From the NCBI GenBank assembly GCA_029232285.1, contig JAOXFI010000030.1:1-43141 (forward strand): DNA of 43,141 bases, given 5' to 3'. Origin of the DNA: Agmasoma carcini (nom. nud.). Its lineage: Eukaryota > Microsporidia > Thelohaniidae. Both the position numbers and the translations under genes were made by a program. Below the pieces are notes generated by a model that saw only the letters and a list, made by a program, of their open reading frames with translations, was not told the origin of the DNA and did no database searches. Every line of letters starts with the position of its first letter. Position 1 is the first letter of the stretch. Of this stretch, positions 18,617 to 29,924 are shown in pieces.

Positions 18617-19330
18617 TTAGTTAGTGTTAGAACCACAAAGGAAATAACCTGCCATAACAACTATAACACCAAGGGCTATTGCGCCAATCACATAGTAGAA
18701 TACACCACTACCTGAATCAGATCCAAATTCTTTACCGCCTTCTGTAACGATTTCGAAATCACCCTTATCAGACTTAACAACAGCTGAGTCAAGAGAGAAT
18801 AATATATTTGCTTCATCTTCAAATTCTATAGATGAACCATCAGCTTTATAGCAATTAGTTTCACCATAAACTACACAAACATAATATCTATCATCCTTTT
18901 CAAAGTCTTCAGAACTGATGGCATTTTCAAGTTCTAATGTAAATTCAGTAGATTCTTTTGAATCAACTTGTACATTTCTAAAAGAACCAAGCATATCGAC
19001 TTTAGAGTCCTTCTCTAGTTTAAAGAAATTAAATGATTTAACATCAGCTTTATGGAAATCGTCAGCGGTTATAGTAACCTTTACAGCTTTCAAGACTGAT
19101 ATTTCTTCATCCTTACTCTTGTCATCACCATCTTTACTCTTGCTACTAGTATCATCTTTCTTAGTAGGTTTATCTTCAAAAATTAAATCATCGATCTTAA
19201 TTGCTTTGATATTTTTTAATGACTTAAATTCTTCTTTGGTTGCTGGCAAGGAAAGTTCAGTGGCAGATGTAGATTTACCAGTATCTTTTGCAAAAACAGC
19301 TACAGATAATAATGAAATAAAAGATTGCAT
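18617..19330 (-). CDS. Secreted/type I membrane protein, microsporidian hypothetical
   Basis: This 237-aa protein is not recognised as a known family. Residues 1-14 (MQSFISLLSVAVFA) look like a signal peptide. A Lys/Asp/Ser-rich linker lies at about 54-76, followed by a region rich in beta-type residues with two Cys (YYVCVVYGETNC) and acidic loops. A single membrane helix at about 209-231 (YYVIGAIALGVIVVMAGYF) is followed by a five-residue tail. This predicts an outward-facing protein with a short cytoplasmic end. AACCCATG puts CCC directly at the start codon, which usually goes with well-expressed genes. A surface or spore-wall role is possible but not shown. Confidence 0.82.
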   Translation of the reverse strand: MQSFISLLSVAVFAKDTGKSTSATELSLPATKEEFKSLKNIKAIKIDDLIFEDKPTKKDDTSSKSKDGDDKSKDEEISVLKAVKVTITADDFHKADVKSFNFFKLEKDSKVDMLGSFRNVQVDSKESTEFTLELENAISSEDFEKDDRYYVCVVYGETNCYKADGSSIEFEDEANILFSLDSAVVKSDKGDFEIVTEGGKEFGSDSGSGVFYYVIGAIALGVIVVMAGYFLCGSNTN

Positions 19331-19333
19331 GGG
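19331..19333 (-). promoter_or_regulatory. CCC start-proximal motif of the secreted-protein gene
   Basis: On the minus strand AACCCATG gives CCC immediately before the ATG. Confidence 0.6.
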
Positions 19334-19840
19334 TTGTTTTAAATTTTTATTTTTATAGCAAAATTTTAATCAAAAAAAATTGATTATATAAAAAGGAGAA
19401 GCATAGAAAGAAAGTTTAATGATTTTATATTTTGAATTTGTAGTTGTTTTTATGTTTTAATATTTTTATTAAAAATAAATAAAATTTTTATTAAAACAAA
19501 TAAAATTTTAAATAGTGATATTGTGAATATAGTAAGAAATTATTAAATTTATATTTGTGTTTGTTGTTTACATATCTTTCATGATTTAATTGCTTATTCG
19601 TGTCAGATAATGTGTTGAGTTAGTTGATTAGTTAGTATAGTATATGTTAGGAGACTTATACATGGTTTTTGTATGTTTTATTTATTTATTGATATGTCAA
19701 AGCATGTTTTGTTTATGTTCATAATCGATGATCTTAACAAATGTTAAATATTTTACAATGTTAATATTTTAAAATATATCAAAATTTATGTTAGTTTATT
19801 TTTTTAAATATAATTCCATTCACGAGCATAAGCAAATATA

Positions 19841-19987
19841 ATTAGTTAGTTAGTATTGGTTAGTTAGTTAGTTAGTTAGTTTAGTTAGTTAGTTAATATA
19901 GTATATGTTAGTTAGTTAGTTAGTTAGTTAATATAGTATATGTTAGTTAGTTAGTTTAGTTAGTTTAGTTAGTTAGTTGGTTGGTTG

Positions 19988-20034
<47 letters not shown>

Positions 20035-20343
20035 GGTTAGTTAGTTAGTTGGTTAGTTAGTTAGTTGGTTAGTTAGTTAGTTAGTCAGTTAGTCAGTTAG
20101 TCAGTTAGTCAGTTAATATAGTATATGTTAGTTAGTTAGTTAGTTAGTTAGTTAGTCAGTTAGTCAGTTAGTTAGTTAGTCAGTTAGTCAGTTAATATAG
20201 TATATGTTAGTTAGTTAGTTAGTTAATATAGTATATGTTAGTTAGTTAGTTAGTTAGTTAGTTAGTCAGTTAGTCAGTTAGTTAGTTAGTCAGTTAGTCA
20301 GTTAGTTAGTTAGTCAGTTAGTTAGTTAGTTAATATAGTATAT

Positions 20344-20391
<48 letters not shown>

Positions 20392-20394
20392 ATC

Positions 20395-20425
<31 letters not shown>

Positions 20426-20427
20426 CA
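19841..20427. repeat. (GTTA)n satellite with interspersed TAATATAGTATATGTTAG spacers
   Basis: Nearly 600 bp of TTAG tetramers, with TCAG and TTGG variants, are broken at least six times by an 18-bp spacer TAATATAGTATATGTTAG. A related single copy sits at about 19622-19642. It lies about 500 bp upstream of the minus-strand secreted-protein gene. Confidence 0.95.
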
Positions 20428-21086
20428 ATTTTTTCACTCTAAGCTTGCTTCACTATATATTTTAATTTTCTTATTATATAATATTAGTTAATTTATATTG
20501 TATAATAAGATGTCACATTTGTTTTTAAGTAGAAGCTGTAAATGTAAACAAACATAATAATAATTATATAAATATTTAAATAGAAATAATTTAATAAGAT
20601 AATGAATTTAAATGATAGTTTATAGTTAATATCAGACAAATTGCCATATAATGACTTCATATTGTTTAATCAAATATTAACTTAGATTCAAGATCCAAGA
20701 CATTAAATATTTAATACTTATGTTATTATAAAAAGATAGAGAGGTCATTATAATCAATCTGAACACATACGATATAATAAAAACTAGAAGAAAACAGAAA
20801 GTTTCATTTTATTAAATGATTGACTGTATTATTAGAGAAATAACAAACAATTTCCTAAAATTTTTTTTATTTTAAGATTTTTTTAACAGATGCTAATCCT
20901 TGTCCATTTTAATTCAACCCCAACAATTGTTCCTTTAAGGGTGTTAAAGCAAATATGTCAACCGTTTGATTAAGGTGTTATGAGATGGACAATTTTGGTA
21001 TGAAATGGTTGTTAACATACTGTGATTGTTTTACAAAGAGGGTATCAGAACTCTACCTGTAAATTTTATCTAATGTATTTACTTCT

Positions 21087-21173
21087 AGAATTTAGAATTT
21101 AGAATTTAGAATTTAGAATTTAGAATTTAGAATTTAGAATTTAGAATTTAGAATTTAGAATTTAGAGTTTAGA
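21087..21173. repeat. Heptamer satellite TAGAATT, about 12 units
   Basis: A near-perfect run of GAATTTA units, degenerating to GAGTTTAGA at its right end. Confidence 0.95.
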
Positions 21174-21577
21174 TTCTCTCAAAACACAATATTTTGTGCA
21201 TTTGGCTCTTATCACATTACTTAGTTTAAACAATTAATTATTTTTTCTTCATTTACCTTTGCCTTACGTTTAATATCATTGCGATGGGCACTCACTGTTT
21301 TTCTAACGATAACATATTATATGTATTATAGTCCTTATACCTAATGAACCTATGTACTTTGATAAAAATTTTATTTTTAATGTTAATCACACATAAACGA
21401 TATCTCTTGTACCAATATCTACACTCCCTTCTTTAATTATTTGGATTTTATTGTATTGTGTTTACTTAATTTAAAGATCAGCATTTTGATTTTTTTACTC
21501 TATCCCCCATAAATCTAAGTCTTTTGGAATAAAAAATCTTCTCATCATAAAGACTTCTTTCCATATAACAATTCATA

Positions 21578-21743
21578 TTAATTGAGCTCAAGAGTGTTAT
21601 ATTGTGATTAAAAACTATAACAAGCACATACTTCTCCCATTGTGTTGTTTTTTTTCATTTAATTTATTAATCGAGCTCAAGAGTGTTATATTGTGATTAA
21701 AAACTATAACAAGTACATACTTCTCCCATTGTGTTGTTTTTTT
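21578..21743. repeat. ~76-bp direct duplication
   Basis: GAGCTCAAGAGTGTTATATT through to TCTCCCATTGTGTTG-T(n) occurs at about 21584 and again 89 bp later with almost no change, so the duplication is recent. Confidence 0.9.
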
Positions 21744-22027
21744 AATCTTTATTTTAGAATTTTAATACAAAACTTTTTATAATTCAATACTTGTTCACGG
21801 CTATGTATTATGACGCAAAAAATCATAAATTATGTGTATCAATCAGCCCAACATAGTTAGATATGTAATCAGATGTTGTTATTAAAATATGTTTCTTTCT
21901 AATTCAATTTTACTCCTGGCTGTAGAATAATAATTTTGTTTAATCTAAAATTTTTAAATACATTGTTCAAAGCCTTTAAATATTTCCTAAAATCTTGTCT
22001 TCGTTCTAGAAACTATATCCTTTATTA

Positions 22028-22091
22028 AGAAACGCATCTATCAATTGTTTTAGTGGCTATACGCATCTATCAAATGTTTTAGTGGCTATAC
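22028..22091. repeat. 29-bp tandem repeat, two copies plus partial
   Basis: ACGCATCTATCAAWTGTTTT followed by AGTGGCTAT is repeated twice, then ACGCATATAT. Confidence 0.85.
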
Positions 22092-22817
22092 GCATATATT
22101 TTTTATCATTAAAACCTTTATAAACAAATATATTTAATATTTTAACTTTTGATAGGTAATCATCAGCTTAATCAATCGAACAATCGAACAATCGAACAAT
22201 ATTTCCTTCTTTATTCAGAGCAAGCGCTTATGATCAATTCAAATTTGTGAAAAAGTATAGTCTAAACTTTTTTTATTGTGTTAAATGGTTTATCTTAGCT
22301 TCAAGTAATGTTCTGTTAGTATATTTTATCATCAATTGCATATTATTTAACTTAATACCATGTTTAATTTTGAAAATAAAAAAGTTATAATTTAAAATAA
22401 TACAACAGATGTTGTTTATATTATAAAATAAAGCTTTTCTTCATTCTATTAATATGTTTGTAATACCACTTTCGCTTTTAATTGATAACATTCATTTATT
22501 TTAAAATCGATTTAACAAAAGAATATAAACAAATATTTATTGATATTAAGATACATTAATTTTATGTATAAGATAGTATAAACTCCCATAATTAAAGGGT
22601 TTAAATATATATAAGTTAAACCATTGAATTTGTACCTAAAGATTTGATCATAAATTATATATAAGATTTTATTTAGAAATCCTGTCTTTTATACATGGTT
22701 AGAAAAAACCAAATGAAATAGAATTTAAATTAAAGGGCTAAATCTGGTATATTTATTGCAATTTAATAGTAGATGTGATGATATGCTAATCGTGTGGAGG
22801 AGAGATGAGTTTAAACA

Positions 22818-22922
22818 AGTGTAAAGGATTAAATCATGAATGAAATAGATATGTAAAGGATTAAAACATGAATGAAATAGATATGTAAAGGATTAAAGCA
22901 TGTCTGAAATATATATGTAGAG
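22818..22922. repeat. ~38-bp tandem repeat, three copies
   Basis: GTAAAGGATTAAAWCATGAA followed by TGAAATAGATAT is repeated three times, the last unit being diverged. Confidence 0.9.
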
Positions 22923-24490
22923 AATCAAGTTGTTTGAGGTACAGACCATCCGTTTACATTAGAAATGGGTGCTTTTAGGGAACTTTAATAATAAAATTAT
23001 TACAATTTTAAATATCAATATCAGTAAAAATAATAAATTTTTTTTTATTAAATTTATACACGTACCAGAGTAAATTATGAGGGATCATAAGATTTCACAA
23101 TTCGTTAATATTATGCTTAATTACAAATGTAAGTCTTATTAACAAATAAAAATATTGATTTGTATAATAGTAAGATATGGTGGGTATTTGCTACTATTAT
23201 TCTAATAAGAATACATCAAAATATTACGGTAATAGGAGGAAATATTATTTATATAGATAAGGCATATTGTTATAAATTCTATATAAAAATAAGTAAAACA
23301 TAAAGCAGTCATTATTTTATTTATAACCAACCCTAAGCTTATACACGGGCAGTGAAATCTTATAATAAAGATTATAATTTTTTTAATGTCTAATTTGGGT
23401 GTTATTAAATATATTTTAATAAGTGCAAAATTGCAATCACGTGATACAAAATTTCCCATTGTCATATCTTATATCTTTGAAATTGTTCTTCTTATCTCAA
23501 TAGATATTATTTCTGAATTAAAAATAGACTTTCTCCTATAACAAAACACTTCTACCGACACAACTAATTTTATGTTTTTACCATTCGAATTTAAGTTTCA
23601 TATATATTAAGTTATGATATTGCAGCCAATTAAATGTCTTATAAACATATTATTGTATCTAAGAATGAAATACTTTAAAATTGCTTTATTCAATGACTCT
23701 ACAAACAGAAGAAAGACCATTAAGTCCTCATATTTACAACGTTAACAACTAATTTTATTTATTTAACGAGAATCGCTCCCTGCGTGCAGTCTACGACAAA
23801 ATAAATAAGTAGTAAGTATAATTCTCTTGAGTTGTATATTGTGTAGATCTATATCAAAGTATTTATTTAACAGTCTTTCTTACGTATAAAATAACTCCTT
23901 TAAAGGTGTTTTTGCGAATATATGACGTTTTGTCAATTATTTTTAATCAAAAGGGTCTTGATTTCGTTCAAAAGTTAAAACATAATTTCCTATAAATAAA
24001 TTCTCCTATAAAACACACATTATTCTTTGTTTTTATGTGTTTTATAAATTATATCCTAAATTTTGGCTTCTTTAAACCTAACTCATTATTATAAGGGTTT
24101 TCAAAAATTGATTAATTTTTACAAAAAGTTAAAGGATTATATAAAATCCAATATATTTTTTAATAACTTGTATAAAGAAACTCTTTTAAAAATATAACAA
24201 AAATTATTTTACTTTACTGGATTCATATCACTTGACCCTTACCTTCCATAGTTAGTGTAAATGTTTCTTTTCCTTTGAATATCACTATTATCTTAAAACA
24301 TCTCTTACTCCAAATACTTTAATTTATTAAAAATTATTTTGGGTTTTACATAATCTTTTTGAAAACCCCTATAAAACATATAACGATAAATTAAATTATC
24401 TATTTATACATTTTTGAAATGAAAATAATGTTGATTTACGTACATTTCTATACATTCAGATCACGGGAGGCACAAAACTAATAAAATTAT

Positions 24491-24561
24491 GGAGAGTACG
24501 GGAATCGAACCCGTGATCTCATACATGCTAAGCAAGCGCTCTACCACTGAGCCAACTCCCC
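24491..24561 (-). tRNA. tRNA-Ala (anticodon AGC)
   Basis: On the minus strand a full 71-nt cloverleaf can be drawn. The acceptor GGGGAGU pairs with ACUCUCC and includes the G3:U70 wobble that marks tRNA-Ala. The D arm is GCUC/GAGC. The anticodon loop is UUAGCAU, giving AGC. The T arm is ACGGG/CCCGU with loop UUCGAAU. The anticodon stem CUUGC/GUAUG has a U28-U42 mismatch. There is no intron and CCA is not encoded. A TTTT run about 5 nt downstream can serve as the Pol III terminator. Confidence 0.97.
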
Positions 24562-24589
24562 TTACTTTTAAAATGTCAATTAATAACAT

Positions 24590-24672
24590 TTATTTGTATA
24601 AATATGTTTTTATATTATAATTTGTATACATATGTTTTTATATTATAATTTGTATACATATGTTTTTATATT
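24590..24672. repeat. 30-bp tandem repeat upstream of the tRNA
   Basis: About three units of TTTGTATACATATGTTTTTA followed by TATTATAA lie just 5' of the tRNA-Ala gene. Confidence 0.85.
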
Positions 24673-26193
24673 TTATATTTAACATTATATAATTTTTATA
24701 ATAACAATATAACTTATTTATATATAATATATTAGAGGTTGTAGGTTTGTATAATATTTATACCAAATACTTAAAATAACAAGAATTTTATGGTTCTAAT
24801 ATATAACTTTCTCTTTCTTAAATCCTAAAATAAAATAAAATAAAATATTTCTTTATTATAAAAATTTATATTTTATTTATTTTCTTGCTTCAGTGATCTA
24901 ATATTTGACATTGTAAAATTTTATACATGGTTATCTATTAGAATTTTACTTATCTAATCATCACAGCCTCAGTAAAATATTTTTTTGATAATTTTTTCAT
25001 TTCTAACAAAAATAAAATTATATTTTTATAAAAACACCAAAACACCAAAAAAGTAAATTTTAATAATCAATATGACCATCTCTATGCTACACTGGTAGAG
25101 AAAAATAAAAATACTTAAAATGATTGATTTTATGGTGTGTTAAATAAATATTGTTATAATATTACATGTTTAAATTATTGTATTATGCAATATTGTTATA
25201 GATTTTACGAATTTTCATAATATTTTAAATATTTTCACTTTTATGAGTAATCATTGATCTTTAGATATTGAAAAAGCTAATTTTAAAACTTAAAGGGGAT
25301 ACAAGAATTTTACAAAAATATCAATAATTAAAAAACACATAAGATTGCAACATAGTTAAATATTCATGCAAGTTTTTTGGCTAAAAAACTTTTTTTGACT
25401 GAGCTGAACAAAGAAGTTCATTTAGGGTATGCATAAAATGATATTTCAACTACAAAAGATAATATAGAGCGACAAGTGTGGCTTTAGCTTATGAAATTAT
25501 TATAGAAACATATAGGGGATAGGCTTAAAGTAAAGCCACAAATTCAGAGGAGGTATTCAATGTATTAACGTTGTATGTAAGAAAAAATTAGCAAACCTAG
25601 TCTAGCAAATAAAATTATGTAGTTATATTGATCTTTTAGCACAAATGATGTCATTAGATTTGTATATTTTTAAACAACACAACACATTTCGTTACGCTTC
25701 TAAGTTTACAAAAACATATTTTAATTAAAGATAGTAAAATCATAGATTGTGTAACCCAGTCACATCTCTTTGTGGCTATAAGAAAAAATAATTTTAATAA
25801 TGAAATATTAGAATTATAGTATAATATACTAGACAACCTTTATGAAATATATATGAAAAAAGGTTTTAAGGTCAATGGCTGTAGTAAATAAATTATTAAT
25901 TAAGATTTTCTGGAAATCTGGGGTTTTGTCAAATTTACAAAATTCATGAAAAACATAATAAAAGCTAATAATTGTGACATAATTTATATTATAGAACAAT
26001 TTAAATACTTCACCAAAAATTAATCATTTCAAGTGTGTAATAAATATGATTTATTTCATTGAAAAAAATTCTTTGTAGTTTTAATCACAATAATCCTAAA
26101 TATTCTTAAATGAGATTTAAATATATAGATTAAGCCAATCATTCAAGTTTTTAAAACTTCTTTGACTTAATATATTTTTGAATATACATTGAT
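24673..26193. other. Gene-free AT-rich stretch
   Basis: No gene is seen. A plus-strand patch at about 25385-25540 can be read in pieces but carries no recognisable motif. The frame at 25654-25836 is not convincing. Confidence 0.35.
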
Positions 26194-27270
26194 GGGTACT
26201 CCTTTCTATTTTTCCGTTTTTTAAAAATTTACTATAAGGTATCATAAAAACTAAACTAACTAAACTAACTTTAACTAACTTTAACTAAATAAAATAATAT
26301 AAAGACTATAAATTTAATAATATATATTCAAAATAATTATTTATCTTTTCTGAAGTACTGATACCTTTAGTCTTTACATAAAATTCATATTCTTTAATAA
26401 ATGATTTTAAATTTCTTAGCATAACACCTCTTCTTGATCTTATTTCCAGCTTCAACCTTGACCAAACATTTTCAATCGAATTTGTATGTACACTTTCTTT
26501 ATTTACAAATCCTCGATTATAATTAACTACCATTTGTGTACAATTGTTTCTAGCAACTGCCTGAACATATGATGGGTAACTATCTGATTTTATCAGTGCT
26601 ACTTCTCTTATATTTTCTTTATAAAACTATAATTCTATAGATCTATTTGGAAGAACACCAAGCCTAATCTCATTAGTTTGCTCAGAAATAATGCTTATCA
26701 CCTATTTAGTACCTCTGATGTAGCTTGTTTCAGATGTAGGATTATAGATTGTCCTACATCTACAAAAACTGTTTCATCTATTTGGTAGCTATCTGTTATC
26801 ATTAATATATGTATTATATATCAGTATTATTGTCTTTTTTAATATTTACATAACTCTTTTAAAAAAAACTTACCGAATGTAACGCTTGATAATTCCTGCT
26901 ATACCAAGACAATAATGATAAATTCCAATTAAAATCTTATGTATTGAAATATTAGGTAATGTTGCATTGACATATTTCGAAATAGACATGCTTTTTTACG
27001 GGATTTACACCGAATTGTATACCCGCTTATTGTTTTCTTTTCTTTGTATATTTTGTTTGTATTGGTATTGCAAGCAGTACAATACATTTCGTCTCTTATT
27101 TTCCCAATTCTTTTAAGGGATTCAATTGTTCTGTTCTCACTGAAGAATATTTCATAATTCTCGTAAAAACTTCTGAAATATCTTCTCTGCACCATTTTGT
27201 AGCTTTCCTTTCCATTTTCCATTTTTTATTTTTAAAATTTTAAAAAAAACAGAAAATAGAAAGGAGACCC
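26194..27270 (-). mobile_element. Merlin DNA transposon copy 3, complete with ~36-bp TIRs
   Basis: The terminal inverted repeats are at 26194-26230 (GGGTACTCCTTTCTATTTTT then CCGTTTTTTAAAAATT) and 27232-27270 (reversed: GGGTCTCCTTTCTATTTTCT then GTTTTTTTTAAAATTT). The element is 1,077 bp and contains one minus-strand transposase. No clean target-site duplication was found. Its TIR differs from that of copy 2, so it belongs to another subfamily. Confidence 0.82.
26306..27222 (-). pseudogene. Merlin transposase (copy 3), nearly full-length but broken
   Basis: The N-terminal 97 codons (26929-27222) hold a zinc-ribbon-like start: YCTACNTNT, then IRCKSRKKACLFRNMSM. After a frame change the middle gives YQIDETVFVDVG with the first catalytic Asp, interrupted by three stops. 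It continues ALIKSDSYPSYVQAVARNN with the second Asp. The last 75 codons (26306-26533) give VVNYNRGFVNKESVHTNSIENVWSRLK with the catalytic Glu, then the usual tail. All three catalytic residues survive, but stops and a shift inactivate the gene. The order and spacing match ISXO2/IS1595 transposases. Confidence 0.82.
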
Positions 27271-27307
27271 ATAATTTTTATGATATGAAAGGGCTTCTCG
27301 AACTATA

Positions 27308-28367
27308 TGAGAGGTGTTGCAATCAAAATGAGTAGGTGAAATTTTAATTTAAGTTTTTCACATATATACAATTCTAATATTTTTTCTTTTGTTTTACCCT
27401 AATGGCAAGCAAAAAGAAAATCTCATAAGAAGATAAGATTAGAATTTCAGCAAAAGCTGATACTGGATAGTCGATAAAAAGAATTGCAAAGTACTTATAA
27501 ATCTCTGCCAAACAGTATCAAGAATCCTAAGACATTATATTGATGCTGGATCTGTTTAATTAAAAAGCAAGAGTGAATACGCTTGTTCTAACTATGTTTT
27601 GAAGCTAAATAAGCGGTTGAATTGAATATTGTTGAACATTAACACTTTAACAAATTTTAAACAACATTAGTGTTTCTACATGCACTACTATTGATAGATT
27701 AGTTAGTTATTATTTAAAACGGCTTTCAATAGATCCCGAGAATAGAAATTGTGACAATACAATAAATCTGAGAGAGACATATGCAAAGAAATATAAGGCT
27801 TTAGAAGAAACCCTGAAAGACAAAAACATTATCTTTATTGATGAAGTTGGGTTTTTAGTTACGACACATAACTTCTAGAGAAGTCTATCTATTGAAAATC
27901 CAGCAAAACAAATGTACCTGCTGTAAAAGACAAGAAACATTTCTGTTTTTCCAGCATTAAACAAGTACTGTATGTTATACAGCAAAATTCATAATCGCCC
28001 ATCAATTCTTGTTTGGCTAAATTAAAACAAAATTGTGAACTTTATTCTAGATAATGTTAAAATTTATCATTATTTTAGTATTGAAGATTTAGTTTAAATG
28101 GTGATTTAAATTGTTATAACTGTCACTATGCTCAACCTTCCTGAATTTTTTCAAAAATAGTATGCTAGAAAAAAATAAAATAAAACAATTGATATATTAT
28201 GAGTTTTTAAGTATCATTTCTAATTACTGTTGATGGATTTTATCCAAAGATGATTAGATATCTAAATATATTGAATTCTAGAGAAATCATTAATACTTAT
28301 ATAAAAGATTTAATATTTTGATTTATAATTAATTCATCACCGCATATATTGATTACAATGCCGCACA
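27308..28367 (+). mobile_element. Tc1/mariner-IS630 type transposon, decayed, with TIRs
   Basis: Imperfect terminal inverted repeats begin just inside TA. The left is TGAGAGGTGTTGCAATCAAA onward (27308-27343) and the right, reversed, is TGTGCGGCATTGTAATCAAT onward (28332-28367); about three quarters of positions agree. TATA on both outer sides fits the TA target duplication of this superfamily. The element is about 1,060 bp, and its outer ends lie 37 bp from Merlin copy 3 and roughly a dozen bp from Merlin copy 4. Confidence 0.72.
27402..28260 (+). pseudogene. Tc1/mariner-IS630 transposase remnant
   Basis: The ATG at 27402 is preceded by TTTTACCCTAATG, a host-type CCC start signal. The first part resembles a helix-turn-helix (SIKRIAKYL) with stops. 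A fairly open stretch ends IIFIDEVGFLVTTHNF, the classic IDEVGF motif with the first catalytic Asp (codon 27840-27842). Further on, KTRNISVFPALNKYCMLYS and FILDNVKIYHYFSIEDLV hold the middle block and the second Asp (codon 28050-28052). The third acidic region is not readable. Many stops make it dead. Confidence 0.72.
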
Positions 28368-28378
28368 TATAGACAGAG

Positions 28379-29457
28379 AACCCCTTTAATATAAACGTTT
28401 CTAGTTTATTATATCATTCAATATTTTTTTATCATTTCAAAATATTAATTAAATTTATTATTTTAAAAAATACTATTATTAAATATATATCTGCATTAAA
28501 GCACTTGATTATATTAGATAAGAAGTATTATATTATTAGTAGCGAAGAAAAGGCTATATAATATCTTAAAGAATATGGTATATTAAATGATATAGATAAT
28601 ATTCGAACCTGTAATCATTGTGAAACAGAATTAAGAAATATTAGGAATCAAATAGGAAAGTAATATATTAATACACTTATAAGCAGACATAATTATTGCC
28701 AAATGTATTGTTCCGTTAATATTGCGGGTAAAACTTTCAATCTTTTAGGTTTGAATGTGGAATTGGAAACGAAACTCAATATTTGCGATATACCAGAGCT
28801 TTCGTTTTATTTTACAATGGAAATACCATATAAAGTTGTTTAAAAATTTTGATCAGAAATCATTTAAGTATTACATCAGTATAAAATGATGGAAACAACA
28901 GAATAGCTAGTCCAAATATTTGAGTCTAATTTTCTTGGGTGTAGTAAATCTAACAGAGGAAGAGTGATACGAAGGAATGCAAGAATTTGGATAATTGATA
29001 ATTAAACCGAGGTAGAAAACATTATGAATCACGGAAATAGAGTAGATGACCCGCGGTGTTTGATTTGATAAAATGTATTTCCACATTGAAAAACGGGATA
29101 AGTTAACCTCATCCCCATTATTCAAGGAGGGGTTGAAGATGTGTCATTAATGAATAATGACCCGTATATTCGAATCTATCATATCTGGGTTATGTTCGTT
29201 ATACAATAAATCACCAACAAAATTTATAAAACTTTAACCGGAGCACATACCCAAAATATTGAGAGATCATGGTTAAATGCAAAATTTAAATATTTAAAAA
29301 AAGGAGAGGGTGGCACCACGTACCTTTCAATCACATTTAGATTTTATATCAGAAAAGATCTAGTAGAACACGAGAGAATATAATTTTTAAATCAATAAAA
29401 ATTTATAAAAATATAAAAAAATAACAGAACAACACCGAGGACAATAAGTCAAAGGGG
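28379..29457 (+). mobile_element. Merlin-like transposon copy 4, decayed; ends tentative
   Basis: The candidate ends are ACCCCTTTAATAT at about 28380 and, reversed, ATCCCCTTTGACTTATT at about 29457. Both resemble the ACTCCTTTC of the copy 3 terminus, and the implied length (about 1,078 bp) matches copy 3 closely. The interior holds a heavily mutated transposase. Confidence 0.5.
28530..29400 (+). pseudogene. Merlin transposase (copy 4), heavily mutated
   Basis: The fragments in order are YLKEYGILNDIDNIRTCNHC (zinc ribbon, with TELRNI after it), FTMEIPYKVV, a catalytic region reading VQIFESNFLGCSKSNRGRVI in which the first Asp has become Phe, NHGNRVDD, YTINHQQNL in another frame, and AHTQNIERSWL across a shift. 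The blocks correspond to those of copies 1 and 2. There are many stops and shifts, and no long frame remains. Confidence 0.65.
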
Positions 29458-29924
29458 ATACCTCATTTTATATCAACCTAAAATTATGAATAATTTATTT
29501 TATTAAAAAAATATCAATTATTTTAATAGTTAGTAAATTTTTTATAAAAATTTTATTATAAAAATTATTAATTTATTAAATATAAGTATAAAATATGATA
29601 TAACATATATTAGACTAAATATCAATAATAAGTAATTTATATATATTGTTGATTATTATTTTTATTTATTAACAAGTAAATAGGAGAATTTAAAAATAAT
29701 AAATAAGTTTATTAACTCAATATAATTATCAAGAAAACGCATGGTAATAGTGATTGGAAAATTATTTATATTTTTACGTTTCTTATATTATGATCAAAAC
29801 TAACTTAATTTTTACATATAAAAAGGAGGAAAAATTGATCAGCAAATAAAGAACTCTAAAAATAAATAAACAATAAAAAAAAGTAGAAAGGGTGGAAAAC
29901 GATAGATAATGAACATCATTTATC

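Larger units (their letters stand above)
20428..24490. other. 4-kb gene-free, satellite-studded region
   Basis: No gene can be supported. Apart from the repeats listed separately, the sequence is plain AT-rich DNA with a few slightly G+C-richer patches (for example 23766-23800). The frame at 23202-23465 has no family features and a random-looking composition. Confidence 0.4.

Noticed and set aside
19841..20427. TTAG array as a telomere or internal telomeric tract
   Set aside because: The unit is a tetramer with spacers rather than a telomeric TTAGG or TTAGGG type, and similar arrays occur at many internal gene borders.
23202..23465. 87-codon minus frame with hydrophobic segments
   Set aside because: Hydrophobicity is a by-product of T-rich codons. 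There is no start motif, neighbour or family feature.
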